64,000 nt of DNA from Dyella_A sp051962475. Its GTDB lineage: Bacteria > Pseudomonadota > Gammaproteobacteria > Xanthomonadales > Rhodanobacteraceae. The position numbers and the translations under genes are program-made. Below, piece after piece: positions 27,244 through 35,950 of the stretch. Location of the stretch: positions 76,251-140,250 of the forward strand of contig NZ_JBQCCF010000016.1 of assembly GCF_051962475.1 (NCBI RefSeq). The letters run 5' to 3'. The notes under the pieces are model-generated. The model saw nothing but the letters and a program-made list of their open reading frames with translations, ran no database searches and was not told where the DNA came from. Positions within the stretch are counted from its first letter, which is position 1. Each line of letters opens with the position of its first letter.

Positions 27244-27974
27244 TCGAAGTGAAGGATCTGCACAAGGCCTTTGGCACGGTGAACGCCGTCGACGGCGTCA
27301 CGTTCACCGCCAGCGACGGCGAGATCACCGGCCTGCTGGGTCCCAACGGCGCGGGCAAGACCACCACGCTGCGCATGCTCTACACGCTGATGGCGCCCGA
27401 TCGCGGCCAGGTGCTGGTGGACGGCATCGACGCGGCGGTCGATCCGCTGTCGGTGCGTCGCCGGCTGGGCGTGCTGCCCGATGCGCGCGGCCTCTACAAA
27501 CGCCTCACCGCGCGCGAGAACATCGACTACTTCGCGCGCCTGCAGGGTCTGCCGGAAGACGAGCTGCGTACGCGCCGCGAGGCCTTGATCGGCGCGCTGG
27601 ACATGTCCGACATCGCCGACCGCCGCACCGAGGGCTTTTCGCAGGGCCAGCGGGTGAAGACCGCGATCGCCCGTGCGCTGATCCACGACCCGCGCAACGT
27701 GATCCTGGACGAGCCGACCAACGGCCTGGACGTGATGGCCACCCGCGCGCTGCGCGAGTTCATGCTCAACCTGAAAGCGGAGGGACGCTGCGTGCTGTTC
27801 TCCAGCCACATCATGCAGGAGGTGGGCGCGCTGTGTGACCGCATCGTGGTGATCGCGCGCGGCCGCGTGGTCGCCGACGCCACGCCGGACCAGCTGCGCG
27901 CGCAGACCGGCGAAAGCAACCTGGAGGAAGCCTTCGTGAAACTGATCGGCAGCGAGGAGGGCCTCGCCGCATGA
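27240..27974 (+). CDS. ABC transporter ATPase, NatA-like
   Basis: A 244-residue ABC ATPase with Walker A (GPNGAGKTTT), signature-like FSQGQRVKTAIARAL (SQGQ rather than SGGQ), Walker B (NVILDEPTNGLDV) and the switch His (LFSSHIMQEV). Its best resemblance is to NatA of Na+/drug ABC exporters. ATG 27240 was chosen because AGGAG lies nine bases upstream (27226-27230) and the codon overlaps the preceding stop; an ATG at 27216 is the alternative. It partners the permease that overlaps its stop by four bases. Confidence 0.92.
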   Translation: MIEVKDLHKAFGTVNAVDGVTFTASDGEITGLLGPNGAGKTTTLRMLYTLMAPDRGQVLVDGIDAAVDPLSVRRRLGVLPDARGLYKRLTARENIDYFARLQGLPEDELRTRREALIGALDMSDIADRRTEGFSQGQRVKTAIARALIHDPRNVILDEPTNGLDVMATRALREFMLNLKAEGRCVLFSSHIMQEVGALCDRIVVIARGRVVADATPDQLRAQTGESNLEEAFVKLIGSEEGLAA

Positions 27975-29176
27975 ATACCTTGACCAACCCCGTGCGCCGC
28001 ACGCGCGCTGTGCTCACCGTGTTCCTCAAGGAGGTGCGCGAGAACCTGCGCGACCGCCGCACGCTCACCAGTGCCTTTCTCACCGGCCCGCTGCTCACGC
28101 CGCTGATGTTCGTGATGCTGATCAACTTCACCATCAACCGTGAGCTGGACAAGGCGGACAAGCCGCTGAAGGTGCCGGTGATCGGCGCGCAGTACGCGCC
28201 CAACCTGGTCGACGCGCTCAAGGCCGGTGGCGTGGTGCCACAGTCGGCGATCGCTGATCCGGAGGCGGCGGTACGCAACCAGGAGATCGACCTCGCCCTG
28301 CGCATTCGCGCCGATTACCCGAAGGCCTGGCGCAAAGGCGAGCCGGTGCAGGTGGAGGTGATCTACGACTCCTCCCAGCGCGATGCCAACACGCCGGTGG
28401 AACGGGTGACCAAGCTCATCGAGGGCTATGCGCGCGTGCAGGGGGCGATGCGGCTCGTGGCGCGCGGGCTGTCGCCGGCCACTGCGATTCCGGTGGTGGT
28501 GGCCAAGCGCGATCAGGCCACGGCCCAATCGCGCGCCGTGCTGCTGTTCAACATCCTGCCGTATCTGTTCGTGCTCACGTTGTTCATTGGCGGCATGTAC
28601 CTGGCGATCGACCTCACTGCCGGTGAGCGCGAGCGGCAATCGCTGGAGCCGCTGTTTGCCAATCCGGTGCCGCGGTGGAAGATCTTCCTCGGCAAGCTGG
28701 CGGCGATCTGCGCGTTCTCCACCGCCAGCCTGGTGATCTGCCTGGTCGGCTTCAGCATCGTCGGCCGCTTCGTGCCGGCGGAGAAGCTGGGCATGGAGCT
28801 GCACCTGGGGCCGTCGTTTGCGCTGCACGTGCTGCTGCTGCAGCTGCCGATGATCGTGCTGCTCGGCGCGCTGCAGTCGATGGTGGCGGCGTTCGCCAAG
28901 AGCTACCGCGAGGCGCAGACCTACGTGTCGCTGCTGATGATGCTGCCGATCCTGCCCAGCGTGGCGCTGATGGTGATGCCGATCAAGCCGCAGAACTGGA
29001 TGTACGCCGTGCCGCTGCTCGGCCAGCACCTGGGCATCCTCGACCTGGTGCGTGGCACCGGCGTGAGTCCGCTGCACCTGGCTTATTGCCTGGGCGGCAG
29101 TGCGCTGGCGGCGATCGTCGTGGCGGGCGTCACCATGCAGTTGTACCGCTCCGAGCGCCTAGCGATCTCCGGCTGA
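27971..29176 (+). CDS. ABC-2 type permease, NatB-like
   Basis: A 401-residue permease. One helix near residue 35-55, then a large extracytoplasmic domain (about 55-180) containing EVIYDSSQRDANTPVERV, then about five more helices (ILPYLFVLTLFIGGMYLAID onward). The layout is that of NatB/ABC-2 exporters. The substrate cannot be read from sequence; NatAB itself exports Na+, but close relatives export drugs or peptides. Last gene of the seven-gene unit, followed by a strong hairpin at 29183-29214. Confidence 0.9.
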   Translation: MNTLTNPVRRTRAVLTVFLKEVRENLRDRRTLTSAFLTGPLLTPLMFVMLINFTINRELDKADKPLKVPVIGAQYAPNLVDALKAGGVVPQSAIADPEAAVRNQEIDLALRIRADYPKAWRKGEPVQVEVIYDSSQRDANTPVERVTKLIEGYARVQGAMRLVARGLSPATAIPVVVAKRDQATAQSRAVLLFNILPYLFVLTLFIGGMYLAIDLTAGERERQSLEPLFANPVPRWKIFLGKLAAICAFSTASLVICLVGFSIVGRFVPAEKLGMELHLGPSFALHVLLLQLPMIVLLGALQSMVAAFAKSYREAQTYVSLLMMLPILPSVALMVMPIKPQNWMYAVPLLGQHLGILDLVRGTGVSPLHLAYCLGGSALAAIVVAGVTMQLYRSERLAISG

Positions 29177-29182
29177 TGGCGG

Positions 29183-29214
29183 GCGAGGGCGGCGCACTGG
29201 CGCCGCCCTCGCTT
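29183..29214 (+). terminator. Terminator hairpin of the XRE-ABC operon
   Basis: A perfect 13-bp GC-rich stem (GCGAGGGCGGCGC with its complement) around an ACTG loop, seven bases after the permease stop, followed by only TT. Strong structure with a weak T-tract. Confidence 0.72.
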
Positions 29215-29246
29215 ACCATGGGGTTCTCATTCCACGGAGAACCGCC

Positions 29247-30950
29247 ATGCGCCATCGCCTGCTTCCGCTGTGCCTGTTGCTCGCCCTGGGCAGCGCCACC
29301 CTGAGTGGATGCTCGTCCGCGCATGACGACCAGGCGCCAGCAAACGCCGCGACGACGGCCAAGCCCGCTGCCGCCACTACCGCAACGCCGGCCGCCGACA
29401 GCGCCGTGCAGCAGCACCTGGCCGACTACGCGAAGGTCAAGCTCACCGCCGACCTGTCCGGCCTCGACGCCGACCAGAAGAAGATGCTCGGCCTGCTGAT
29501 CGACGCGGCCGACATTACCAACGCGATCTATTGGCAGCAGTCCTGGGGCGACAAGGCCGCGCTGATGGCCAAGATCAGCGATCCGGACCTGCGCGCCTTC
29601 GCCGAGCTCAACTACGGGCCGTGGAATCGACTGGACAACGACAAGCCGTTCGTCGCCGGGGTGGGCGCGCGCCCGGCCGGTGCGCAGTTCTACCCGGCGG
29701 ACATGAGCAAGGCCGAATTCGAGCAGGCGGACCTCAAGGACAAGGCCTCGCTCTACACCCTGCTGCGCCGCGATGACGCCGGCAAGCTCACCACCGTGCC
29801 CTACCACGTGGCCTACAAGACCGAACTGGACAAGGCCGCCGGTCTGCTGCGCGATGCGGCCAAGCTGGCCAAGGACAAGGGCTTCGCCAAATACCTCACG
29901 ATGCGCGCCGACGCCTTGCAGAGCGACGACTACCAGCCCAGCGACTTCGCCTGGATGGACATGAAGTCCAATCCGGTCGACATCGTGGTCGGCCCGATCG
30001 AAACCTACGAGGATCAGCTGTTCGGCTACAAGGCCAGCTACGAGAGCTATGTGCTGGTGAAAGACCAGGCCTGGAGCAAGCGCCTGGCGCGCTTCGCCAA
30101 GTATCTGCCCGAGCTGCAGCGCGAGCTGCCGGTGGATGCGAAGTACAAGGCCGAGACGCCGGGTTCCGACGCCGACCTCAACGCCTACTTCGCCGTGTAC
30201 TACGCCGGCGACGCCAACGTCGGCGCCAAGACCATCGCCATCAACCTGCCCAACGACGAGCAGGTGCAACTGAAGAAGGGCACGCGCCGGCTGCAGCTGG
30301 AGAACGTGATGCAGGCGAAGTTCGACACCATCATGCTGCCGATCGCCAAGGCACTGATCGCCGAGGACCAGCAGAAAAACCTCACCTTCGACGCGTTCTT
30401 CCAGAACACCATGTTCCACGAGGTGGCCCACGGCCTGGGGATCAAGAACACCTTGGACGGCAAGGGCACCGTGCGCGAGGCGCTGAAGGACCAGGCCTCC
30501 AGCTTCGAGGAAGGCAAGGCCGACGTGCTGGGCCTGTACATGGTCGCCAAGCTGGCCGACAAGGGCGAGCTGGACAAGACCAAGCTGATGGACAACTACG
30601 TCACCTTCCTCGCCGGCATCCTGCGCTCGGTGCGCTTCGGCGCCAGCGACGCGCACGCCAAGGCCAACATGGTGCGCTTCAACTTCTTCCAGCAAGAGGG
30701 CGCCTTCAGCCGCGACCCGGCCACCGGCCGCTACCGCGTCGACTTCGACAAGATGACCGCCGCGATGAACAAGCTCTCGGCGAAGCTGCTCACCATCCAG
30801 GGCGACGGCGACTACGCCGCGGCCAAGGCGCTCACCGACTCCATGGGCAACGTCGACGCCACGCTCGCCGGCGACCTGAAGAAGCTCGATACCGCGCACA
30901 TCCCGGTGGACATCACGTTCGAGCAGGGCAAGGACGTGCTGGGACTGTGA
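29247..30950 (+). CDS. M49-like zinc peptidase lipoprotein (dipeptidyl-peptidase III-related)
   Basis: A 567-residue lipoprotein. The lipobox LSGC puts the lipidated Cys at residue 22, followed by an Ala/Thr-rich linker. The catalytic region has HEVAHG (H391, E392, H395) and, about 30 residues later, EEGKAD (E421), matching the paired motifs of the M49 family. Classical M49 enzymes have a six-residue HEXXGH; here it is the five-residue HEXXH, as in some bacterial relatives. Members release dipeptides or have weak or unknown activity. It has its own ribosome site and follows the XRE-ABC terminator, so it is probably a separate unit. Confidence 0.8.
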   Translation: MRHRLLPLCLLLALGSATLSGCSSAHDDQAPANAATTAKPAAATTATPAADSAVQQHLADYAKVKLTADLSGLDADQKKMLGLLIDAADITNAIYWQQSWGDKAALMAKISDPDLRAFAELNYGPWNRLDNDKPFVAGVGARPAGAQFYPADMSKAEFEQADLKDKASLYTLLRRDDAGKLTTVPYHVAYKTELDKAAGLLRDAAKLAKDKGFAKYLTMRADALQSDDYQPSDFAWMDMKSNPVDIVVGPIETYEDQLFGYKASYESYVLVKDQAWSKRLARFAKYLPELQRELPVDAKYKAETPGSDADLNAYFAVYYAGDANVGAKTIAINLPNDEQVQLKKGTRRLQLENVMQAKFDTIMLPIAKALIAEDQQKNLTFDAFFQNTMFHEVAHGLGIKNTLDGKGTVREALKDQASSFEEGKADVLGLYMVAKLADKGELDKTKLMDNYVTFLAGILRSVRFGASDAHAKANMVRFNFFQQEGAFSRDPATGRYRVDFDKMTAAMNKLSAKLLTIQGDGDYAAAKALTDSMGNVDATLAGDLKKLDTAHIPVDITFEQGKDVLGL

Positions 30951-30997
30951 CGCGCGGAGTCGCCCGTCTTCTCGGGTGGGCGGCATTTCCTCGGGAG

Positions 30998-31108
30998 GTC
31001 ATGCCGGCGAACGCCGGAAGTGATCTTCAATGGCCGATGCCGGTCATCCCGCGACTCGTGCTTCGCGCTTGAAGACAGGGGATGCCCGCTTTTGCTGGGA
31101 TGGCGACG
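30998..31108. repeat. Composite REP-like element, copy A
   Basis: An outer hairpin at each end (GTCATGCCGGCGAACGCCGG at the left; GATGCCCGCTTTTGCTGGG at the right) encloses a core with CGATGCCGGTCATCC. It has the same layout and a nearly identical core to copy B at 43319-43431, and is about the same length. It lies between the convergent ends of the M49-like gene and the hydrolase gene. Confidence 0.75.
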
Positions 31109-31186
31109 TGGGGCTCGGACGGGATGCCGGCGACGTTTCCGACGTAGGCAGCTATTGCCACTTGCGGTGGTTGCCCGTCGGTCGGA

Positions 31187-32029
31187 TCAATCCGCCCGCA
31201 ACGCCCACTCCGCCACCGCCTGCGCATGCTCCAGATGCAGATGATGCCCGCCGGCCATGTGCGTGACGCGGATATCTCGCACGCATTCGGCGCGGCGCTG
31301 CATCGGCTCGCTGGGCAGGTATGAGGTGGCTGGCTCGGCCAGCAACAGGCGGGTGGGTGCGTTGATGCCGGCGAGCAGGGCATGGATCTGGCTTTCGGCC
31401 AGACGCAGCGGGGTGGGGCGGTTGATGCGCGGATCGCTGCGCCACTGCCAGCCGCCGTCGGCTTCGCGCAGCGCGCGTCCGATGATCGGCCGCGCCTGCG
31501 CGGCTGGCAGGCCGCTGGCCAGGGTGCGCGCGCTGGTCGCCTGCTCGATGCTGGCGAAGGTGCGCAGGCGCTTGCCGGCCGGTTCGGCGGCGAGTGCGTC
31601 GCGAAAGCGCTGCAGTGTCTGCGTGCCGTCGTCGCCGAGCAGGCCCAGGCCTTCGATCAGCAGCAGGCGTTCGATGCGTTCGGGTCGGGCGGCGGCCACC
31701 ATCGAGGCGATGCCGGCGCCCAGCGAGTGGCCGAGCAGCACGTAGCGCGCTAGGCCCAGCGCGTCGGCTGCGCCCAGCACGGCGCGCACGTAGTCCGGCC
31801 AGTGGTAGCTGGCGCCCTCGCCCAGATGATCGGAGTGGCCGTGACCGGGCAGGTCCAGCGCGATCACTCGATACTGCGCAGCCAGCCGCGGGGCGAGCCG
31901 CGCGAAGCTGGCAGCGTTGTCCAGCCAGCCGTGCAGGGCGAGCAGCGACGGCGCGTCGTCCTCACCCCAGGTGAGTGCGGCCAGCCGCAGGGTGGGCAGA
32001 TCGATGTGAAGTTCGCGCGGCTCGCCCAT
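31187..32029 (-). CDS. Alpha/beta hydrolase
   Basis: A 280-residue cytoplasmic alpha/beta-fold hydrolase without signal peptide. The oxyanion/HGW motif is LALHGWLDNAASF, the nucleophile Ser lies in LLGHSLGAGI, and the late His is in GGHHLH. The catalytic acid is not obvious. The sequence resembles broad-specificity esterases/lipases; the substrate is unknown. ATG 32029 starts five bases after the hemH stop, so it is almost certainly the second gene of a hemH-hydrolase operon. Confidence 0.87.
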   Translation of the reverse strand: MGEPRELHIDLPTLRLAALTWGEDDAPSLLALHGWLDNAASFARLAPRLAAQYRVIALDLPGHGHSDHLGEGASYHWPDYVRAVLGAADALGLARYVLLGHSLGAGIASMVAAARPERIERLLLIEGLGLLGDDGTQTLQRFRDALAAEPAGKRLRTFASIEQATSARTLASGLPAAQARPIIGRALREADGGWQWRSDPRINRPTPLRLAESQIHALLAGINAPTRLLLAEPATSYLPSEPMQRRAECVRDIRVTHMAGGHHLHLEHAQAVAEWALRAD

Positions 32030-32034
32030 CCGCT

Positions 32035-33153
32035 TCAACCGGTTCGTCCGTGCATGGCATCGGCCCGGGCCTTGGCGGCGAGCTGGCGGGCGCGCGCCGC
32101 CTCCGCATCGTAGTCGGGCGCGAATTCCGGCCAGCCCTGCGCGTGGCGCAGCACCAGGTCGGCCAGCGCTCGCACCTGGTCTGGCGAGTCGTTGAGCGCG
32201 GGGATGTAGCGCAGGTCGCTGCCGCCCGCTTCGAGAAAGAATTCGCGGTTCTGCATCGCGATCTCTTCCAGCGTTTCCAGGCAATCCACAGCGAACCCGG
32301 GGGAAATCACGTCGAGCTTCCCGATGCCGTCTTTCGCCAGCTGCTTCACCGTCTCGTCGGTGTACGGATGCAGCCAGCGCTCGCGGCCCACGCGCGACTG
32401 GAAACTGGTCATTACCTGGTCCGCCTCCAGCCCCAGTCGCTCGCGCAGGAGGCGCGCGGTGGCGTGGCACTGGCAGAAGTACGGATCGCCTGCGCGCAGG
32501 TAGCGCTCGGGAATGCCGTGGAAGGACAGCAGCAGCTTGTCGCCGCGGCCGCGCTCGGCCCAGAACGCCTCCACGCTCCTAGCCAGTGCCTCGATGTGCG
32601 CGGGATCGTCGTGATAGTCGTTGATCAGGCGCAGCTCTGGCGGCCAGCGCAGCACTTTCAACGTGTCGGCCACCGCATCGATCACCGAGCCGGTGGAGGT
32701 CGCGGAATATTGCGGGTACAGAGGCAGCACCAGCAGCCGGCGCACGCCCGCGCGCTGCAGCTTTTCGATCTGCCGACGCACCGACGGTTCGCCGTAGCGC
32801 ATCGCCAGCTCGACTTTGATCGGGCCGGGCCGGCGCCCGGAAAGCTCCCCCTGCAGCGCCCGCATCAGTGCCTCGCTACCGGTTCGAAGCGGTGAGCCCT
32901 GCTCGGTCCAGATACGCGCATAGGCATGCGCTGAACGCTTGGGCCGAATGCGCAGGATCACCCCGTGCAGGATCAGCTTCCACAGCCAGCGCGGCAGCTC
33001 GATGATCCGCGGGTCGCTGAGGAACTGGGCCAGGTAGGGGCGCAGTTTCGCCGCGGTCGGCGCTTCCGGTGTGCCGAGGTTCACCAGCAGTACGCCAGCC
33101 TTGGCCGGCTGGTCGTGGGCATACCCGGCCAGGCCGGTATAGTTGCTGCTCAT
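32035..33153 (-). CDS. hemH: Ferrochelatase
   Basis: A 372-residue ferrochelatase, which inserts Fe2+ into protoporphyrin IX in the last step of protohaem synthesis. Visible: GVLLVNLGTPEAPT at the N-terminus, LPLYPQYSATSTGS, the active-site His in LLSFHGIPERY and the conserved Glu region DCLETLEEIA. Length is normal for the family. The start at 33153 (MSSNYTG) fits homologues; upstream in-frame codons are not coding. Divergent from the SYLF gene with about 110 bases between. Confidence 0.96.
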   Translation of the reverse strand: MSSNYTGLAGYAHDQPAKAGVLLVNLGTPEAPTAAKLRPYLAQFLSDPRIIELPRWLWKLILHGVILRIRPKRSAHAYARIWTEQGSPLRTGSEALMRALQGELSGRRPGPIKVELAMRYGEPSVRRQIEKLQRAGVRRLLVLPLYPQYSATSTGSVIDAVADTLKVLRWPPELRLINDYHDDPAHIEALARSVEAFWAERGRGDKLLLSFHGIPERYLRAGDPYFCQCHATARLLRERLGLEADQVMTSFQSRVGRERWLHPYTDETVKQLAKDGIGKLDVISPGFAVDCLETLEEIAMQNREFFLEAGGSDLRYIPALNDSPDQVRALADLVLRHAQGWPEFAPDYDAEAARARQLAAKARADAMHGRTG

Positions 33154-33265
33154 GGGCGTCGACGGCGGTCGGAAAATGGCCGCCCAGTCTGCCACAGGCC
33201 GCACCCCCGGCCTGGTCGCGCGAAATGCCGCACGATCCCGTTTTTTCCTGACCCCGGAGCCTTCC

Positions 33266-33955
33266 ATGTTCAAAGCATCCCTGCGTCGTTGGTCGCTGCT
33301 CGCGTTGACCCTCCTGCTGCCGGCCATGGCCGCTCATGCCGAGGACCCGCCGCTGGTGCGCGCGCAGAACGCCGTGCGTGTGCTCAACGAGGTCATGCAG
33401 GCGCCGGACAAGGCGATTCCGCAGGATCTGCTGCGCGATGCCAAGGCGATCGCGGTGATCCCCGACATGGTCAAGGCCGGTTTCATCTTCGGCGGCCGTC
33501 GCGGCGAAGGGTTGATTTCGGTGAAGGGTCCAGACGGCACCTGGTCCAACCCCAGCTTCATCACCATGACCGGCGGCAGCGTAGGCTTCCAGATCGGCGT
33601 GTCCTCCACCGACGTAGTGCTGGTGTTCCGCACCCAGCGCGGGGTGGACTCGATCGTCAACGGCAAGTTCACCCTGGGCGCGGATGCGTCAGCCGCGGCC
33701 GGTCCGGTGGGCCGCACCGCCAGCGCCGCCACCGACAGCCAGATGAAAGCGGAGATCTATTCCTATTCCCGCGCCCGCGGCCTGTTCGCTGGCGTGGCGC
33801 TGGACGGCTCCGCGTTGCGCATCGACTACGACGCCAATGCTTCGATCTATGGTGCCGGCGTCACGCCGCGGCGCATTTTCGAGGGCGGCGTAAGCAACGT
33901 GCCGAGCCAAGTAGTCGATTTCCGCGACCGGCTGGAGGAGTACACTTCGCGTTGA
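33266..33955 (+). CDS. SYLF/YSC84 domain lipid-binding-like secreted protein
   Basis: A 229-residue exported protein. Signal peptide (LLALTLLLPAMAAHA), then the SYLF domain: IPQDLLRDAKAIAVIPDMVK, FGGRRGEGLISV, FRTQRGVDSI and the later SRARGLFAGVALDGSALR. Eukaryotic SYLF proteins bind phosphoinositides; bacterial ones are probably periplasmic or outer-membrane-associated with unclear function. It precedes tatA by 64 bases but is unlikely to be part of the Tat machinery. Confidence 0.92.
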   Translation: MFKASLRRWSLLALTLLLPAMAAHAEDPPLVRAQNAVRVLNEVMQAPDKAIPQDLLRDAKAIAVIPDMVKAGFIFGGRRGEGLISVKGPDGTWSNPSFITMTGGSVGFQIGVSSTDVVLVFRTQRGVDSIVNGKFTLGADASAAAGPVGRTASAATDSQMKAEIYSYSRARGLFAGVALDGSALRIDYDANASIYGAGVTPRRIFEGGVSNVPSQVVDFRDRLEEYTSR

Positions 33956-34019
33956 TCAGGACCGCGCGCCGCGGCAGGTGTGGCGCGCCGTCCCAACCGG
34001 TTTGGCATTCGAGGACATC

Positions 34020-34259
34020 ATGAGCATCTGGCATCTCATCATCCTGCTTATCGTGGTCGTGGTGATTTTCGGCACTGGCAAGCTGCGTAACATCGGCGCC
34101 GACCTCGGCGGGGCGATGCGCGACTTCAAGAAGGGCCTCAACGGCGACGAAGAGGATGCGGCCAAACGCAAGCAGGCCGAGGAGCGGCTGCAGGCCGATC
34201 CGCCCAAGGCGCCCGATGCCGCCACGCAGAGTCAGCGCGACTCCAGCGACGCCAAGTAA
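34020..34259 (+). CDS. tatA: Sec-independent translocase subunit TatA
   Basis: A 79-residue TatA: one N-terminal helix (WHLIILLIVVVVIFGTGKL), the FGxGKL hinge, an amphipathic helix (GGAMRDFKKGLNGDEED) and a charged tail. It forms the pore-like oligomer of the Tat system for folded proteins. The start at 34020 (MSIWH) matches family starts; the longer open frame is not coding. tatB follows after 21 bases. Confidence 0.95.
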   Translation: MSIWHLIILLIVVVVIFGTGKLRNIGADLGGAMRDFKKGLNGDEEDAAKRKQAEERLQADPPKAPDAATQSQRDSSDAK

Positions 34260-34280
34260 GCACGTCGACGGCGTGCGGCC

Positions 34281-34721
34281 ATGATCGAGATCAGCTTCGG
34301 CAAGCTGCTGTTGCTTGCCGTCATCGCGTTGATCGTGCTGGGGCCGGAGAAGCTGCCCGTGGCGGCGCGTACTGCCGGCACGTTGCTGCGGCGTCTACGG
34401 TCTGGCTGGGACAGCGTGCGCGCTGAGGTGGAGCGTGAGTTGCAGGTGGAGGAGATCCGCAAGGCTGCCCGCGAGGCCGCGGCGCAGGCGGAGGCCGCCC
34501 AGGTGCGACTCAACGCCGCACAGGCCGAGCTCAACGAGGCGACGCGCAAGGCCGAGTCCGCCGTCCGCGCCGATGTGTCGACCCTGGCCGGTGCGGACGC
34601 CAATGCGCCGAGTCCGCCGTCCGCGCCGATCGATGCGGCGTCCCCCGATGAACTGATGAAGGCCAAGCCCGCGACGCCCGCGCCGGGTTCTTCGGACGAG
34701 GTGTCACATGGCCAGCCCTGA
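34281..34721 (+). CDS. tatB: Sec-independent translocase subunit TatB
   Basis: A 146-residue TatB. N-terminal MIEISFGKLLLLAVIALIVL with the GPEKLP hinge typical of TatB, then a long charged helix (about 30-100) and a Pro/Ala-rich tail. With TatC it forms the twin-arginine signal receptor. It overlaps tatC by 14 bases. Confidence 0.95.
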   Translation: MIEISFGKLLLLAVIALIVLGPEKLPVAARTAGTLLRRLRSGWDSVRAEVERELQVEEIRKAAREAAAQAEAAQVRLNAAQAELNEATRKAESAVRADVSTLAGADANAPSPPSAPIDAASPDELMKAKPATPAPGSSDEVSHGQP

Positions 34722-35466
34722 GCCGTCGATCGACCTGCAGCAGGGCCTGTTCTCGCACCTGCTGGAGCTGCGCAGCCGCATCGTGCGCGCCAGCGTCACG
34801 GTGCTGCTGGTGCTGCTGGCCCTGGTGCCGATGGCCAACCGCCTCTATACCGAGCTGGCCGCGCCGCTGGTGGCGCGCCTGCCGCAGGGCGCGCACCTGA
34901 TTGCCACCGAGGTGGCCAGCCCGTTCGTGACGCCGCTGAAGCTGGCGTTCTACGTGGCGCTGTTCATCTCGATGCCGATGATCCTCTATCAGTTGTGGGC
35001 CTTCGTCAGCCCTGGCCTGTACAAGCACGAGAAGCGCCTGGCGCGGCCGCTGCTGGTCGCGGCGCTGGTGCTGTTCTACATGGGCTGCGCGTTCGCCTAT
35101 TTCCTGGTGCTGCCGGCGGCGTTTCGCTTCCTCGCCGCGGTGACGCCGCAGGGCGTGGAGATGATGACCGACATCACCCACTACCTCGATTTCGTGTTGC
35201 TGATGTTCTTCGCCTTCGGCCTGTGCTTCGAGGTGCCGGTGGCGGTGGTGATCCTCGCCGCGATCGGCGTGGTGAACCTGCAGAAGCTGCGCAGCGGCCG
35301 CCGCTACGCCATCGTCGGCGCCTTCACCATTGCTGCCTTCATCACGCCGCCTGACATCACCTCGATGATCATGCTGGCAGTGCCGATGTGCCTGCTCTAC
35401 GAGCTGGGCGTGCTGGCGGTGGCGTGGCTGCTCAAGCCCGCCGCGGACGGCGCCGGGCGCGCCTGA
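34708..35466 (+). CDS. tatC: Sec-independent translocase subunit TatC
   Basis: A 252-residue TatC with six predicted helices. Family blocks HLLELRSRIVRA at the N-terminus, the LYQLWAFVSPGLYKHEKR loop and AAFITPPDITSMIMLAVPM are intact. It recognises twin-arginine signal peptides. It starts inside tatB (14-base overlap), implying coupled translation. Confidence 0.96.
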   Translation: MASPEPSIDLQQGLFSHLLELRSRIVRASVTVLLVLLALVPMANRLYTELAAPLVARLPQGAHLIATEVASPFVTPLKLAFYVALFISMPMILYQLWAFVSPGLYKHEKRLARPLLVAALVLFYMGCAFAYFLVLPAAFRFLAAVTPQGVEMMTDITHYLDFVLLMFFAFGLCFEVPVAVVILAAIGVVNLQKLRSGRRYAIVGAFTIAAFITPPDITSMIMLAVPMCLLYELGVLAVAWLLKPAADGAGRA

Positions 35467-35472
35467 TCGGCC

Positions 35473-35481
35473 ATGCCCTAG
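35473..35481 (+). other. ATG-CCC-TAG: amber codon at the natural start of the DUF985 gene
   Basis: Six bases after the tatC stop, ATG CCC TAG is in frame with the cupin gene. The codons after TAG (35482 on) translate to RAAVLIDRLALVPHVEGGH, which matches the normal N-terminus of DUF985 proteins. TAG therefore lies where codon 3 should be; CAG to TAG would be one transition. Confidence 0.7.
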
Positions 35482-35514
35482 CGCGCCGCCGTCCTGATCG
35501 ACCGGCTCGCCCTG

Positions 35515-35940
35515 GTGCCGCACGTGGAGGGCGGCCACTTCCGCCGCATCCACACCGCCAAGACGGCACCGGGCCAGCGCCCGGCGCTGAGCGCGATCCA
35601 CTTTCTACTGGACGCCGGCGAGCGCAGCCACTGGCACCGCGTGGATGCCGAGGAGGCCTGGCATTTCGTGGAGGGCGATCCGCTGGAGCTGCTGGTCTAC
35701 CATCCCGGCAGCGACCGGCTGGAACGTTTCCGGCTGGGGCCGCTAGGCGATCCCGACAGCGATGTGCAGCCGATCCGCGTGGTGCCCGCCGGAGCGTGGC
35801 AGACGTCGCGCCCGCTGGGCGCCTATGCCCTGTGTACCTGCCTGGTCGCGCCCGCGTTCGAGTTCGCGGGCTTCACCCTGCTGGACGATGACGCGCTTGC
35901 CGCGCGCCTGCGTGAGCTGGCGCCCGGCATGGGCGCTTGA
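35515..35940 (+). CDS. DUF985 cupin-family protein, start interrupted by a stop codon
   Basis: A 141-residue cupin-like protein from GTG 35515. DUF985 hallmarks are EGGHFRRIH, ALSAIHFLLDAGERSHWHRV and EEAWHFVEGDPLEL, with metal-ligand-type His and Glu residues present; the C-terminus LVAPAFEFAGFTLLDD is complete. Homologues start about 12-14 residues earlier, in sequence still readable here, but the ATG at 35473 runs into TAG two codons later. Translation would need GTG 35515 or a rare start such as CTG 35494, both without a good ribosome site. It is either a recent nonsense allele, a gene with a shifted start, or a sequencing error. Function of the family is unsettled. Confidence 0.65.
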   Translation: MPHVEGGHFRRIHTAKTAPGQRPALSAIHFLLDAGERSHWHRVDAEEAWHFVEGDPLELLVYHPGSDRLERFRLGPLGDPDSDVQPIRVVPAGAWQTSRPLGAYALCTCLVAPAFEFAGFTLLDDDALAARLRELAPGMGA

Positions 35941-35950
35941 GCCGGTCGGT

